From assembly GCA_002372235.1 (NCBI GenBank), contig DFJI01000025.1, positions 442 through 45,847 of the forward strand: a stretch of DNA of 45,406 nt. The letters are read 5' to 3'. Below are positions 15,463 through 25,611 of the stretch, in pieces. A model generated the notes under the pieces. It had not been told where the DNA came from. It ran no database searches and worked only from the letters and a program-made list of their open reading frames with translations. Each line of letters opens with the position of its first letter. Positions within the stretch are counted from its first letter, which is position 1. The translations under genes and the position numbers were made by a program. Source of the DNA: Prevotella sp. UBA3675. Its GTDB lineage: Bacteria; Bacteroidota; Bacteroidia; Bacteroidales; Bacteroidaceae.

Positions 15463-16821
15463 TCAGAAGATGCCCTGCTTCTTGAAATATTTCTCGACCT
15501 TGCTCAGCTGGTGCTTATGGCAGAACACCATGACGGAGTCGCCCGCCGCTATCTGGGTGTTGCCATTGACGAGGATGCCCTCGTTGCCACGCACCAGTCC
15601 GCCGATGGTCACGCCGAAGGGCAGTCCGAGCTCCTTCACCTGCTTGCGCGTGACCCTCGACCCTTCAGCCGCCACGAACTCGGCCACGTCGGAATCGACC
15701 ATCATCAGCGAGCGCATGTTGCGCACGTCGGCCTTCAGCATCATCTTGAAGATGTGGCTGGCGGCAATCGTCTTCTTGTTGATGATGGTGCCGATGTCCA
15801 GACTCTCGGCCATCGACACGTAGTCGAGGTTCTCCACCATTGCAATCGTCTTTCGCACGCCCAGCTTCTTAGCCGTCAGACAGGCCAGGATGTTGGTCTC
15901 GGCATTATCGGTCAGGGCCACGAATGCCTGCGTGTTCTTGATGTTCTCCTCCTGCAACAGTGCCAGGTCGCGCCCGTCGCCGTGAATCACCATCGTGTCG
16001 GTCTCGGCCAGCAACTGGTTCAGCCGCTCGCAGCGGTCGGCATCGCGCTCTATGATCTTCAGGTTCATGTATTCAGGCAAGGTGAGCGCTGCCCTGACGG
16101 CGGTCTTCCCGCCTCCCATGACAATCACGTTCTGCACGTCGTCGTAATGCTCCTTGCCCACGATTTTCCGGATATAGGGGATATACTCTACCGTGGTCAT
16201 GAAGTAGGCCAGGTCCTGATCCTTCAGCACATCCAGTCCACTGGGGATGATGGTGTCGTCGCCTCGCTTGATGGCCACGATATGATAGGGATCGTCGGGG
16301 CCGCACAGGTCCTTGAGCGGCTGATTCAGTATCTCAGCCGTCTCGCGCAGCTTCACGCCCAGCAGCACCAGGGCGCCCTCATGCACGTCCCATCGCTGTC
16401 GCACCCACGAGAGCTTCAGTCCGCTGATGATGTCGCTGGCGGCCAGCACCTCGGGATAGATGAGCGAGTCAATGCCCAAGTTCCTGAAGAAAGCCTCGTT
16501 CGAGGGTGACAGATATTCGTAATTGTCGATGCGGGCCACCGTCTTCTTCGCTCCCAAGGCATGGGCCAGAATGCAAGCCGTGATGTTGGTGCTCTCCTGG
16601 GGAGTGACGCCCACGAACAGGTCGGCATCGCCCACACCGGCATCCTTCAGGATCTTGATGCTGGTGGGTTGTCCGTTGACAGCCATGATGTCGTAGTTGG
16701 AGTCAATGCTTTCCAACCGCTCCATATCGTCGTCAATGAGCACGCAGTCATGCTTCTCCGTGGAGAGCAGTCTCGACAAGTGGGTTCCTACGGCTCCTGC
16801 GCCGGCAATGACTATCTTCAT
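15463..16821 (-). CDS. trkA: Trk potassium uptake regulator TrkA
   Basis: Cytosolic NAD(H)-binding gating subunit for TrkH. 452 residues with the duplicated RCK-N/RCK-C layout: the first Rossmann motif is GAGAVG at 7-12 in MKIVIAGAGAVGTHL and the second begins near 230 (VIVMGGGKTAV). The second glycine motif is GGGKTA, slightly off the usual GxGxxG. The start at 16821 places the Rossmann strand at the N terminus as in the family; a longer frame to 16989 would overlap dxs. It lies 17 bases after dxs. Confidence 0.95.
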   Translation of the reverse strand: MKIVIAGAGAVGTHLSRLLSTEKHDCVLIDDDMERLESIDSNYDIMAVNGQPTSIKILKDAGVGDADLFVGVTPQESTNITACILAHALGAKKTVARIDNYEYLSPSNEAFFRNLGIDSLIYPEVLAASDIISGLKLSWVRQRWDVHEGALVLLGVKLRETAEILNQPLKDLCGPDDPYHIVAIKRGDDTIIPSGLDVLKDQDLAYFMTTVEYIPYIRKIVGKEHYDDVQNVIVMGGGKTAVRAALTLPEYMNLKIIERDADRCERLNQLLAETDTMVIHGDGRDLALLQEENIKNTQAFVALTDNAETNILACLTAKKLGVRKTIAMVENLDYVSMAESLDIGTIINKKTIAASHIFKMMLKADVRNMRSLMMVDSDVAEFVAAEGSRVTRKQVKELGLPFGVTIGGLVRGNEGILVNGNTQIAAGDSVMVFCHKHQLSKVEKYFKKQGIF

Positions 16822-16838
16822 GAGTAAGGAGGATTTTT

Positions 16839-18740
16839 TTAAGCGTTGGGGCCCATGACGGCCTTTCTGATGCTCTCGGCATCGAGCCCTACTATTTTCT
16901 GCAACTCGGCCACGGTGCCATGCTCCACGAAGCTGTCGGGCAGTCCCAGGCGAACCACCTGCGGGGCATAGCCATGATCGCTCATCCACTCCAGCACAGC
17001 CGAGCCGAGTCCGCCAGTCCGCACGCCGTTCTCCACGGTGACGATGCGCCGGAACTTCTCTCCCACCTCATGCAGGATGCGCTCGTCGAGCGGCTTCAGG
17101 AAGCGCATGTCGTAGTGGGCTGCCGTGGTTCCTTCAAGTGCCTTGGCCACATCGTTGCCGATGGGGCCGATGGACAGCACGGCCACGTCTTCACCGTCGC
17201 GCAGCTTCTGCCCCGTGCCCACCTCAATGGGCTCAAGCGGACAGTGCCAGTCCTTCAGCACGCCGCCACCTCGCGGATAGCGAATGACGAAGGGTCCCAT
17301 GTCGGGCAACTGCGCCGTGAACATCATTCGGCGCAGCTCATGCTCGTTCAGCGGTGAACAGACGGTGAGATTGGGGATGGGGCGCAGGAAAGCCAGGTCG
17401 AAGGCTCCGTGATGCGTGGGTCCGTCCTCGCCCACGAGTCCGGCACGGTCCAGACAGAGCACCACGGGCAGTCGCAGTATGGCCACGTCGTGAATAATAT
17501 TATCGTAGGCGCGCTGCGCGAACGCGCTATAGATGTTGCAGAAGGGTTGCAGCCCGTCTTTAGCCATGCCTGCCGAGAAGGTGACGGCATGACCTTCGGC
17601 AATGCCCACGTCGAACGTGCGCTCGGGCATGGCCTGCATCATGATGTTCATGGAGCATCCTGTGGGCATGGCTGGCGTAACGCCTACTATCTTGTCGTTC
17701 TGCTGGGCCAGTTCGAGCAGTGTCTCGCCGAACACCTGCTGGAACTTGGCCGGCTGGTTCTTCGTGTCGCTCTTGATCAGCTCGCCCGTCTCGGGATCGA
17801 ACTTGCCCGGAGCGTGCCACACGGGTGTGTAGTCCTCAGCCGGGGCATAGCCATGTCCTTTCTTCGTATGCAGATGCAGCAGCTTCGGTCCCTTCATGTC
17901 CTTCAACTGTCGCAGGATGCGCACCAGCTCCTTCACGTTGTGTCCGTCGAAGGGTCCGAAGTAGCGTATGTTCATGCCCTCAAAGATGTTCTGCTGCTGC
18001 GAGATGGCACTCTTGATGGCATTGGTGAGGCGGATGAGCCCCTTGCGCCTGTCTTCTTGCAGCATGCCTTTGGCACGCAGCCACTGCGAGACTTTGAAGC
18101 GCAGCGCATTATAGGTCTCGTTGGTGTTCAGCCCCAGCAGATATTGCTTCATGCCGCCCACCGAGAGGTCGATCGACATGTTGTTGTCGTTGAGCACGAT
18201 GAGCATGTCGTTGGGCGAGCTCGACACGTTGTTCAGTCCTTCGAAAGCCAGTCCGCCGCTCATGGCACCGTCGCCAATCACGGCCACGACCTTCCGGTCG
18301 GTCCCGTCGGTCTCGCCCCTCAGGTTCTGTGCCACAGCCATGCCGAGTGCGGCTGAGATGCTGTTCGAGGCATGTCCGCACACGAACGAGTCGTAGGGGC
18401 TCTCTTCGGGCGAGGGGAAGGGCCTGATGCCGTGCAGCTTGCGGTTGGTCTTGAACTGTTCGCGCCGGCCTGTCAGAATCTTATGGCCGTAGGCCTGATG
18501 GCCCACGTCCCACACGATGCGGTCGTCGGGCGTATTGAACACGTAGTGAAGTGCCACCGTCAGTTCCACCACACCAAGGCTGGAGGCCAGATGGCCGGGG
18601 TTGACCGACAGTTCCTTCACAATGTCCTCACGCAGCTCGTCGCATACCTGTGGGAGCTGATCGACCTTGAGTTTTCTCAGGTCGTCAGGGTATCGTATGT
18701 TGCTCAGCAATTCTTGTTTACTGTTTTCCACAATATTCAA
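16839..18740 (-). CDS. dxs: 1-deoxy-D-xylulose-5-phosphate synthase
   Basis: First enzyme of the MEP isoprenoid pathway: thiamine-diphosphate-dependent condensation of pyruvate with glyceraldehyde 3-phosphate, in the cytoplasm. 633 residues, normal length. Seen are NPGHLASSLGVVELTVALHY, the DVGHQAYGHKILTGR region, the ThDP/Mg motif GDGAMSGGLAFEGLNN near 155, and the C-terminal transketolase segment (GPTHHGAFDL; VRTGGLGSAV). It sits between the FKBP lipoprotein gene (21-base gap) and trkA (17-base gap). The grouping with potassium uptake is a feature of gene order, not of the pathway. Confidence 0.97.
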   Translation of the reverse strand: MNIVENSKQELLSNIRYPDDLRKLKVDQLPQVCDELREDIVKELSVNPGHLASSLGVVELTVALHYVFNTPDDRIVWDVGHQAYGHKILTGRREQFKTNRKLHGIRPFPSPEESPYDSFVCGHASNSISAALGMAVAQNLRGETDGTDRKVVAVIGDGAMSGGLAFEGLNNVSSSPNDMLIVLNDNNMSIDLSVGGMKQYLLGLNTNETYNALRFKVSQWLRAKGMLQEDRRKGLIRLTNAIKSAISQQQNIFEGMNIRYFGPFDGHNVKELVRILRQLKDMKGPKLLHLHTKKGHGYAPAEDYTPVWHAPGKFDPETGELIKSDTKNQPAKFQQVFGETLLELAQQNDKIVGVTPAMPTGCSMNIMMQAMPERTFDVGIAEGHAVTFSAGMAKDGLQPFCNIYSAFAQRAYDNIIHDVAILRLPVVLCLDRAGLVGEDGPTHHGAFDLAFLRPIPNLTVCSPLNEHELRRMMFTAQLPDMGPFVIRYPRGGGVLKDWHCPLEPIEVGTGQKLRDGEDVAVLSIGPIGNDVAKALEGTTAAHYDMRFLKPLDERILHEVGEKFRRIVTVENGVRTGGLGSAVLEWMSDHGYAPQVVRLGLPDSFVEHGTVAELQKIVGLDAESIRKAVMGPNA

Positions 18741-18761
18741 TCATTAAGTGAGCGATGTGCT

Positions 18762-19406
18762 TCACATCTTAGGCAGTTTGTTGCCTTCGGCAGCAAAGTC
18801 GTAGAGTGTCACCTTGAAGATGAGCGTACTGTAGGCGGGAATCTTCGTGTTGTCGGCCTTGTCGTTATAGCCCAGTGCGTAGGGTATATAGACAAGCCAT
18901 GTGTCGCCCCTGTGCATGTAGAGCAGTGCACTGGTCAGACCGTTGACGAGTGTCGATACCTTGAAGCTCACAGTAGCGTTGGTCTGAGGATTGTAGCTGC
19001 CGTAGATGGTGGTGTCGAACACGGCCCCGTCGGTGAATCCCTTTCCGTTGAGGGGGATAGCCGTAGGCATGAGCCTTCCCTCGTAGCTCAGTCGCACTGA
19101 GTCGTTGAAGGTGGGGCTGGTGGTCTGTCCTGTCTCCTGCCCGGTGGGAATCACCTGCACATACACGTAGTCGGTGTTTTTGTCCGTTGTCTTCGAGAAG
19201 CTCTTGATCTTCTTCCAGGTGCCGGTTCCCCTTGTGAGCGAGTCTTCCAGTGATGCGAAGAAGGCATCATTGCGTTCCTGCCAGTTGGCATGCACATCGG
19301 TTGTAGCGTCGTTCTGGCTACAGGCGGCTCCCAACCACCCTCCCCCGACGAAGGGGAGGAGTATATAGACAATAGCTTTCAGATGTTTTAGAATCCGTTC
19401 TTTCAT
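18762..19406 (-). CDS. FKBP-type peptidyl-prolyl isomerase lipoprotein
   Basis: Envelope peptidyl-prolyl isomerase. 214 residues with a lipoprotein signal whose lipobox is LGAAC, Cys29 being the lipid site. The FKBP domain covers about 95-205: DSVRLSYEGRLM, FTDGAVFDTT, ALLYMHRGDTWLVYIPYALG and IPAYSTLIFKVTLYDF fit the family's pattern (GxxFDSS, PxxLAYG, IPPxSxLxFxVEL), with some key positions altered (MHRGD for MxxGx, YIPYALGY for IPPELAYG). Part of the signal peptide (FVGGGWLGAA) is encoded by a G-rich palindromic repeat. It lies in a run downstream of glyS. Confidence 0.85.
   Translation of the reverse strand: MKERILKHLKAIVYILLPFVGGGWLGAACSQNDATTDVHANWQERNDAFFASLEDSLTRGTGTWKKIKSFSKTTDKNTDYVYVQVIPTGQETGQTTSPTFNDSVRLSYEGRLMPTAIPLNGKGFTDGAVFDTTIYGSYNPQTNATVSFKVSTLVNGLTSALLYMHRGDTWLVYIPYALGYNDKADNTKIPAYSTLIFKVTLYDFAAEGNKLPKM
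19333..19363. repeat. G-rich palindromic repeat inside the FKBP signal peptide
   Basis: ACCCTCCCCCGACGAAGGGG followed by AGGAG, of the same style as the copies at 19432, 27155, 30527 and 30717. It is translated as LLPFVGGGW, forming the end of the lipoprotein signal. Confidence 0.6.
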
Positions 19407-19431
19407 CTTACTTTTTCTTTTTCATTTCTAT

Positions 19432-19469
19432 CTACTCCCCTCCCCCGCAGGGAGGGGTAAGGGGGAGAG
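19432..19469. repeat. G-rich palindromic repeat between glyS and FKBP gene
   Basis: CTCCCCTCCCCCGCAGGGAG followed by GGGTAAGGGGGAGAG can fold as a C/G-rich hairpin. It could slow or stop transcription between glyS and the FKBP gene, but no U-tract follows on the minus strand. Confidence 0.6.
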
Positions 19470-19492
19470 TCTCCTCTTTTTCTTATTCTTTT

Positions 19493-21031
19493 TTAGAGTT
19501 TCTTCAGCAGTGAAGCGATGCTCACCTTGTCCTCGATGATAGAGGCCAGGTCGCTGATTTTCACTCGCTCCTGCTCCATCGTGTCGCGGAAGCGCAGGGT
19601 GACGCACCCGTCCTGCAGCGTGTCGTGGTCCACGGTCACGCAGTAGGGCGTGCCGATGGCATCCTGACGGCGATAGCGCTTGCCGATAGAGTCTTTCTCG
19701 TCGTACTGTGTGTTGAAGTGGAACTTCAGGTCGTTCACGATCTCGCGGGCCTTCTCGGGCAGTCCGTCCTTCTTCACCAGCGGCATCACGGCCAGTTTCA
19801 CAGGTGCCAGTGCTGCGGGCAGCTTCAGCACCACGCGCGTCTCGCCGTTCTCCAGTTTCTCCTCCTCGTAGGCATGACACATGATGGAGAGGAACATGCG
19901 ATCGACACCGATCGAGGTCTCGATGACATACGGTGTGTAGCTCTCGTTGGTCTGGGGATCGAAGTACTTGATGCTCTTGCCCGAGAACTTCTCATGCTGC
20001 GACAGGTCGAAGTTGGTGCGGCTGTGAATGCCCTCCACCTCCTTGAATCCGAACGGCATCTTGAACTCGATGTCGGTAGCGGCATTGGCATAGTGGGCCA
20101 GCTTGTCGTGGTCGTGGAAACGGTAGTTCTCAGCGCCGAAGCCCAGGTTCTGGTGCCACTTCATGCGGGTCTCCTTCCACTTGGGGAACCACTCCAGCTC
20201 GGTGCCGGGAGCTACGAAGAACTGCATCTCCATCTGTTCGAACTCGCGCATGCGGAAGATGAACTGGCGGGCCACGATCTCATTGCGGAATGCCTTGCCT
20301 ATCTGGGCAATGCCGAACGGTATCTTCATGCGCCCGGTCTTCTGCACGTTCAGGTAGTTCACGAAGATGCCCTGTGCCGTCTCCGGGCGCAGATAGACCT
20401 TCATCGAGCCGTCGGCTGAGGCGCCCATCTCGGTCGAGAACATCAGGTTGAACTGGCGCACGTCGGTCCAGTTCTTCGTGCCGCTGATGGGATCCACAAT
20501 CTCCTCGTCAAGGATAATCTGCTTCAGTTCCTCCAGGTCGGGTCCCTGCATGGCAGCAGCATAGCGTGCATGCAGTGCGTCGCGCTTGGCCTTGGTCTCC
20601 TTCACACGCTCGCTGGTCTCCATATATTTAGCCTCATCGAAGGAGTCGCCGAAGCGCTTGCGGGCCTTCTCCACCTCCTTCTGAATCTTCTCGTCATACT
20701 TGGCTATCTGGTCCTCAATGAGCACGTCGGCACGATAGCGTTTCTTCGAGTCGCGGTTGTCAATGAGGGGGTCGTTGAAGGCATCCACGTGTCCGCTGGC
20801 CTTCCAGATGGTGGGGTGCATGAAGATGGCCGAGTCTATGCCCACGATGTTCTCGTGGAGCAGCACCATCGATTTCCACCAGTATTCCTTGATGTTGTTT
20901 TTCAGTTCCACACCGTTCTGTCCGTAGTCATAGACTGCGGCCAGCCCGTCGTAGATGTCGCTTGAGGGGAACACGAATCCGTACTCCTTGCAGTGCGACA
21001 CGATTTTCTTAAAAACGTCTTCTTGTGCCAT
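19493..21031 (-). CDS. glyS: Glycyl-tRNA synthetase, single-chain class II
   Basis: Charges tRNA-Gly. 512 residues, the alpha2-type enzyme. Typical class II sequences are present: RPETAQGIFVNYLNVQKTGR and IPFGIAQIGKAFRNEIVARQ (motif 2 region), FRMREFEQMEMQFF, and YVIETSIGVDRMFLSIMCHA (motif 3 with the Arg), followed by a C-terminal anticodon-binding domain (APVKLAVMPLVKK). The start MAQEDVFKKIVSHC at 21031 is chosen because a TACCTTTG promoter lies only 32 bases upstream; the longer frame to 21334 would run through it. First gene of the glyS - FKBP - dxs - trkA - trkH run. Confidence 0.96.
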   Translation of the reverse strand: MAQEDVFKKIVSHCKEYGFVFPSSDIYDGLAAVYDYGQNGVELKNNIKEYWWKSMVLLHENIVGIDSAIFMHPTIWKASGHVDAFNDPLIDNRDSKKRYRADVLIEDQIAKYDEKIQKEVEKARKRFGDSFDEAKYMETSERVKETKAKRDALHARYAAAMQGPDLEELKQIILDEEIVDPISGTKNWTDVRQFNLMFSTEMGASADGSMKVYLRPETAQGIFVNYLNVQKTGRMKIPFGIAQIGKAFRNEIVARQFIFRMREFEQMEMQFFVAPGTELEWFPKWKETRMKWHQNLGFGAENYRFHDHDKLAHYANAATDIEFKMPFGFKEVEGIHSRTNFDLSQHEKFSGKSIKYFDPQTNESYTPYVIETSIGVDRMFLSIMCHAYEEEKLENGETRVVLKLPAALAPVKLAVMPLVKKDGLPEKAREIVNDLKFHFNTQYDEKDSIGKRYRRQDAIGTPYCVTVDHDTLQDGCVTLRFRDTMEQERVKISDLASIIEDKVSIASLLKKL

Positions 21032-21063
21032 AATATTAATGTGTAAATTTCGAAATTTGGGTG

Positions 21064-21071
21064 CAAAGGTA
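21064..21071 (-). promoter_or_regulatory. -7 element (TACCTTTG) of glyS
   Basis: Exact TAnnTTTG match on the minus strand in front of glyS; probably drives the whole five-gene run. Confidence 0.65.
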
Positions 21072-21159
21072 CAAAAAAGAGTGTAGAGAGAAAAGTGAAA
21101 AGTGAAGAATTTGTTCTCTCCGCCCTTGTTTTTCAGTTTTTTTACTATAAAATCTCTTC

Positions 21160-21537
21160 CTAACCTTCGCCGTAGATGGAGTCGCTCTCGGCCTGCCGCT
21201 TGCGAATGTACTTGATCTTGGCGCCGAGTGTCTCCCACTCTGCCTGCAGGGAGTCGCGGTGGGCGCGAAGCTGGTTCAGGCGCAGCACCTCGGGCGACTG
21301 GTCGTTGAGCTGTGTGCTGTGGCTCATCACCCATTCGTGCTGGCGGTCGTGTTCTGCCTTGACCTGTTCCAGCAGACTATCTACCTGGGCCAGCCGTTCC
21401 TGCGAGGCCGTGAGTGCCGAGTCCTGTTTCTGTTTCAGGGCTGCCTTCCGGGCTTCAATCTCTGCCCTGCGCGAGTTGCCGCATGCCGTCAGCATGAGCG
21501 CAGCCGTTGCAATGATGAATAAAGATGTCTTCTTCAT
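21160..21537 (-). CDS. Small coiled-coil lipoprotein of unknown function
   Basis: 125 residues. The signal peptide MKKTSLFIIATAALMLTACG has a lipobox LTAC. The mature part is almost entirely charged and helical (RRAEIEARKAALKQKQDSAL; LAQVDSLLEQVKAEHDRQHE; RLNQLRAHRDSLQAEWETLG) and is likely a coiled coil in the periplasm. ATG 21537 is preferred over a TTG nine bases upstream because it gives a standard signal peptide. It lies 33 bases downstream of the PAP2 gene and is probably co-transcribed. No family recognised. Confidence 0.75.
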   Translation of the reverse strand: MKKTSLFIIATAALMLTACGNSRRAEIEARKAALKQKQDSALTASQERLAQVDSLLEQVKAEHDRQHEWVMSHSTQLNDQSPEVLRLNQLRAHRDSLQAEWETLGAKIKYIRKRQAESDSIYGEG

Positions 21538-21570
21538 ATATCTCAATGTTTTTTAGTTCGTTCCTTCTAT

Positions 21571-23316
21571 TCAGAAGGCGACCGCAAACGTGCCGCCCAG
21601 CGTGAAGAGGTGCATGTTGCGGCGGATGCGATAGTCGAGGGGAGCCTGGCGCACGCCCAGCGCCTCGTGCAGGGGCTCTGTTCCTGGCAGGGCCTGTCCT
21701 GCGAACTGATAGGGGTCGTAGTGCAGGTTGAAGCTGCGACGGGTGAAGTCGTAGTCGAGGAACAGTTTCCACACGAAGTTCGACTTATAGTGATAGGAGC
21801 AGGACACGCCTGTGCCATAGGTTATCTGATTGGTGCCGCCGAGGGTGAGGAAGTCCCACTGCAGGTCGTAGGTCTGCCCGGTTGATGCCACGTTCGTGAT
21901 CTCGAGCTGCGTCACCTTCCCGTTGTCCAACTGCATGTTGTAGTCCACCTTCTTCACTTCTCCAGCAAAGTGTGCGCTGATGGCCAGCTCCTGCACCACG
22001 CTCCGTCCCACGAGTAGCTTGGAGCCGAGGGCGAAGTCGCGCCCTAAGGGCAGGTTCAGATAGGCGCCTGCCGAAGCGGCAAACTCCGTCAGGTGGTTGC
22101 TCACCACCTCAATGTCTCTGGTCGTAGCGAAGCTGCTCACCTCGCTGCGCATGCGCTGCACTTTGGCTGTCAGCTCAGGCTCGGTCATCAAGGGGTGTTC
22201 CTTCATGTAGTAGTCGCCCACGTTCCGTTCCAGCTTCTGTATGTCGGCCTCAATATAGCTGCTCAGGTCGCTCCACTGACGGGCTCGCAGGCCCCTCACG
22301 CGCAGTCGTCCGCCCACGCCCACATATTTGTTCAGGAAGTAGGCACCCTCCACGTCGATGGTGGTAGCCGTCTGGAAGTCCACGCCTATGTTGCCTATAT
22401 TGAAGTCTCTTCCCAGGATGCTCTTGTCCACCACGTCGTCGGGGGTGAAGTTGAGCGACTGGCGGCCCAGTCCCAAGCCCACCGACAGGGCGAAGAACGA
22501 GGGCGAATGGTCGGTGCGCTCCTTGTCGTTGCGCAGCAGGCCCTTCTCCTTGAACATGACATCGGTGAGGGCGTAGGCCAGCTCGGTGGAGAGGATGCCG
22601 ATGCCTGCCCCTGAGAGCACGTCGCTCACCCAGTGGCGGTTGTTCAGCACGCGCATCACGCCTGTGGCCGTGGCCACCGAGTAGCCCAGCACCGAGTACC
22701 AGGGCGAGCGCGTCAGTCCGTACTCCTTGTGCAGGATGGTGGCTCCCACGAACGAGGTGGCCGTGTGGCCCGAGGGCCACGAGTTATAGCTGCTGTTGTC
22801 GGGTCGCCGCTCCTTGGCCGTATATTTGATGCTGTTCACCAGCACCGCCATCGTGCCGTAGCCGATGGCTGTGGTAGCGAGCAGTCGCGGCCAGCTGGAA
22901 CGTCCCTCCACGCCGCCTATCTTCAGCGCTACGGTCATGGCCGGTCCGAAGTATTGCAGGTAGTTGTCGATAGAGGTATGGAAGTGGGGAATCAGCCGGG
23001 TGTTGGTGTGCAGCAGGTCGTCATAGTTCTGGCGGAAGGCATCTTTCTCGCTCTTGATGGCCAGGCCCGCCACGAACAGGGGCAGTCCGGCAAAGTTCAT
23101 GTCGTCCCAGAAGCGGTAAGGCTTCAGCTTGAGGTTGGTGCGGTTCTGCCAGAACTTCACGTCAATCTTAGGAGCAGGAAGAGAGAGCTCCGAGAACTCA
23201 GAGTCCTCCGAGAACTCCGAGAGCTCCGAGAGCTCCGAGCCCTCCGCGCTCTCCGCGAACCCCATTGCGCAGCACTGCAGGGCCACCACCAGCCCCAGAA
23301 CACGATATCGCTTCAC
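21571..23316 (-). CDS. PAP2 phosphatase with C-terminal outer-membrane-like region
   Basis: 581 residues. The N-terminal third is a PAP2 (lipid phosphatase) domain with its three motifs: KYTAKERRP (164-172), PSGH (181-184) and RVLNNRHWVSD (Arg222, His228, Asp232). Such enzymes remove phosphate from lipid substrates such as undecaprenyl pyrophosphate, phosphatidylglycerol phosphate or lipid A. From about residue 265 the protein changes to alternating beta-type sequence ending in HLFTLGGTFAVAF, with a terminal Phe, like an outer-membrane barrel. After the signal peptide, residues 23-45 are a SELSEFSEDS-type spacer encoded by the GAGCTCCGAG repeat. The fusion suggests an outer-membrane location; substrate unknown. 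Confidence 0.85.
   Translation of the reverse strand: MKRYRVLGLVVALQCCAMGFAESAEGSELSELSEFSEDSEFSELSLPAPKIDVKFWQNRTNLKLKPYRFWDDMNFAGLPLFVAGLAIKSEKDAFRQNYDDLLHTNTRLIPHFHTSIDNYLQYFGPAMTVALKIGGVEGRSSWPRLLATTAIGYGTMAVLVNSIKYTAKERRPDNSSYNSWPSGHTATSFVGATILHKEYGLTRSPWYSVLGYSVATATGVMRVLNNRHWVSDVLSGAGIGILSTELAYALTDVMFKEKGLLRNDKERTDHSPSFFALSVGLGLGRQSLNFTPDDVVDKSILGRDFNIGNIGVDFQTATTIDVEGAYFLNKYVGVGGRLRVRGLRARQWSDLSSYIEADIQKLERNVGDYYMKEHPLMTEPELTAKVQRMRSEVSSFATTRDIEVVSNHLTEFAASAGAYLNLPLGRDFALGSKLLVGRSVVQELAISAHFAGEVKKVDYNMQLDNGKVTQLEITNVASTGQTYDLQWDFLTLGGTNQITYGTGVSCSYHYKSNFVWKLFLDYDFTRRSFNLHYDPYQFAGQALPGTEPLHEALGVRQAPLDYRIRRNMHLFTLGGTFAVAF
23183..23263. repeat. GAGCTCCGAG-type array inside the PAP2 gene
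   Basis: Irregular repeats of GAGCTCCGAG, GAACTCCGAG and GAACTCAGAG on the plus strand. In the minus-strand gene they encode SELSELSEFSEDSEFSELS directly after the signal peptide. The same array type recurs at 28236-28330. Confidence 0.8.
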
Positions 23317-23357
23317 GCCGTAATCAGTTTTTCGTCAAGATTCATCATTATTGGCTG

Positions 23358-23365
23358 CAAAATTA
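23358..23365 (-). promoter_or_regulatory. -7 element (TAATTTTG) of the PAP2 gene
   Basis: TAATTTTG on the minus strand, 41 bases upstream of the start; part of a divergent promoter region shared with the cca gene. Confidence 0.5.
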
Positions 23366-23463
23366 CTGAAAAAAGCACAAACTATCGCTCATTCACAATC
23401 TGTTTAGTCATTAAAAATACTTAATTCGGGAATCTTTGCACAATCCGAACATTATTCTTTTCG

Positions 23464-23471
23464 TACCTTTG
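23464..23471 (+). promoter_or_regulatory. -7 element (TACCTTTG) of the tRNA nucleotidyltransferase gene
   Basis: Exact TAnnTTTG match, leaving a 5' leader of about 50 bases. Confidence 0.65.
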
Positions 23472-23526
23472 CAGGCGAAAAGAGAGAATACACTCTCTTA
23501 CTATTTCCTATTTTTCAGCAAAAGAC

Positions 23527-25002
<1,476 letters not shown>

Positions 25003-25011
25003 GACCCCCTC

Positions 25012-25497
25012 AAAAACGACTGCAAAAAATCGGAAAGTAGGTTTTATTAACACTTTTCCGACTACTTTCAGTCCGTTTTTCTCTGTTCGATTCCAGAACC
25101 GAGTGTTCTTTTTCACTGCAACTCGATGCTTTTTGCGCAATTTTTAGCCCATTTCATCGAGAAAAGCAGCTCAACCCACAACCGTTTTTAGCCAAGACCA
25201 CGGCGAATTTCAGCCTAAATCACGATGCGATCGTTCCAAGACCACATCGTGATTTAGGCTGTTTCGCATTGTAATCTGCCCTAAATGGCCTGACCATCCA
25301 TCCTAAACCGCCTCACGAAACTGCCTAAACCGCGCCAACCTCCTGTCTCTCAGCTCATTACACGTAGTCTTGTTTCGTATCTCGCTGTACCACAGCAAGT
25401 TACAACATCCTCCAAAACTCGCAAATCTGAAAGCGATGGACGGCTTGCTGATTTCGGCGCGAGTTTTGGAGGGGGCAGTGTCTAAATAAGCCCCCTC
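25012..25497. other. Gene-free segment between direct repeats, with strong hairpins
   Basis: No supported ORF. It contains a 17-bp perfect inverted repeat, CAGCCTAAATCACGATG (25211-25227) with its complement at 25245-25261 and a 17-base loop; a 14-bp one, CCTCCAAAACTCGC (about 25409-25422) with GCGAGTTTTGGAGG (about 25459-25472); and GAGGGGGC / GCCCCCTC around TCTAAATAA near 25470-25497. The right end repeats the sequence at the end of cca. It may be a non-autonomous insertion or a structured RNA; I cannot tell which. Confidence 0.55.
25479..25497 (+). repeat. Direct repeat flanking the cca-dnaG gap, right copy
   Basis: TGTCTAAATAAGCCCCCTC; together with the preceding GGGGGC it can form a hairpin upstream of the dnaG promoter. 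Confidence 0.75.
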
Positions 25498-25567
25498 TTG
25501 TTTTGCCCTTTAACCTGCTCAGTCACAAATATTTCGCCTCACATTTCGCCATATCATTATTTTTTCT

Positions 25568-25575
25568 TACCTTTG
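25568..25575 (+). promoter_or_regulatory. -7 element (TACCTTTG) of dnaG
   Basis: Exact TAnnTTTG match 36 bases before ATG 25612; it excludes translation from the in-frame ATG at 25498. Confidence 0.65.
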
Positions 25576-25611
25576 CAGTCCGATTCCACGCACGCGAACC
25601 GAAATATAACC

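Noticed and set aside
15511..16509. 332-codon plus-strand frame opposite trkA
   Set aside because: Antisense shadow of a conserved gene, rich in His and Gln as expected for such shadows.
21335..21546. TTG start at 21546 for the small lipoprotein
   Set aside because: ATG 21537 gives a standard lipoprotein signal (MKKTSLFI); the TTG adds only three residues.
25498..25611. Upstream start for dnaG at 25498
   Set aside because: A TACCTTTG promoter lies within it, and family N termini match MIDRATVDKIL at 25612.
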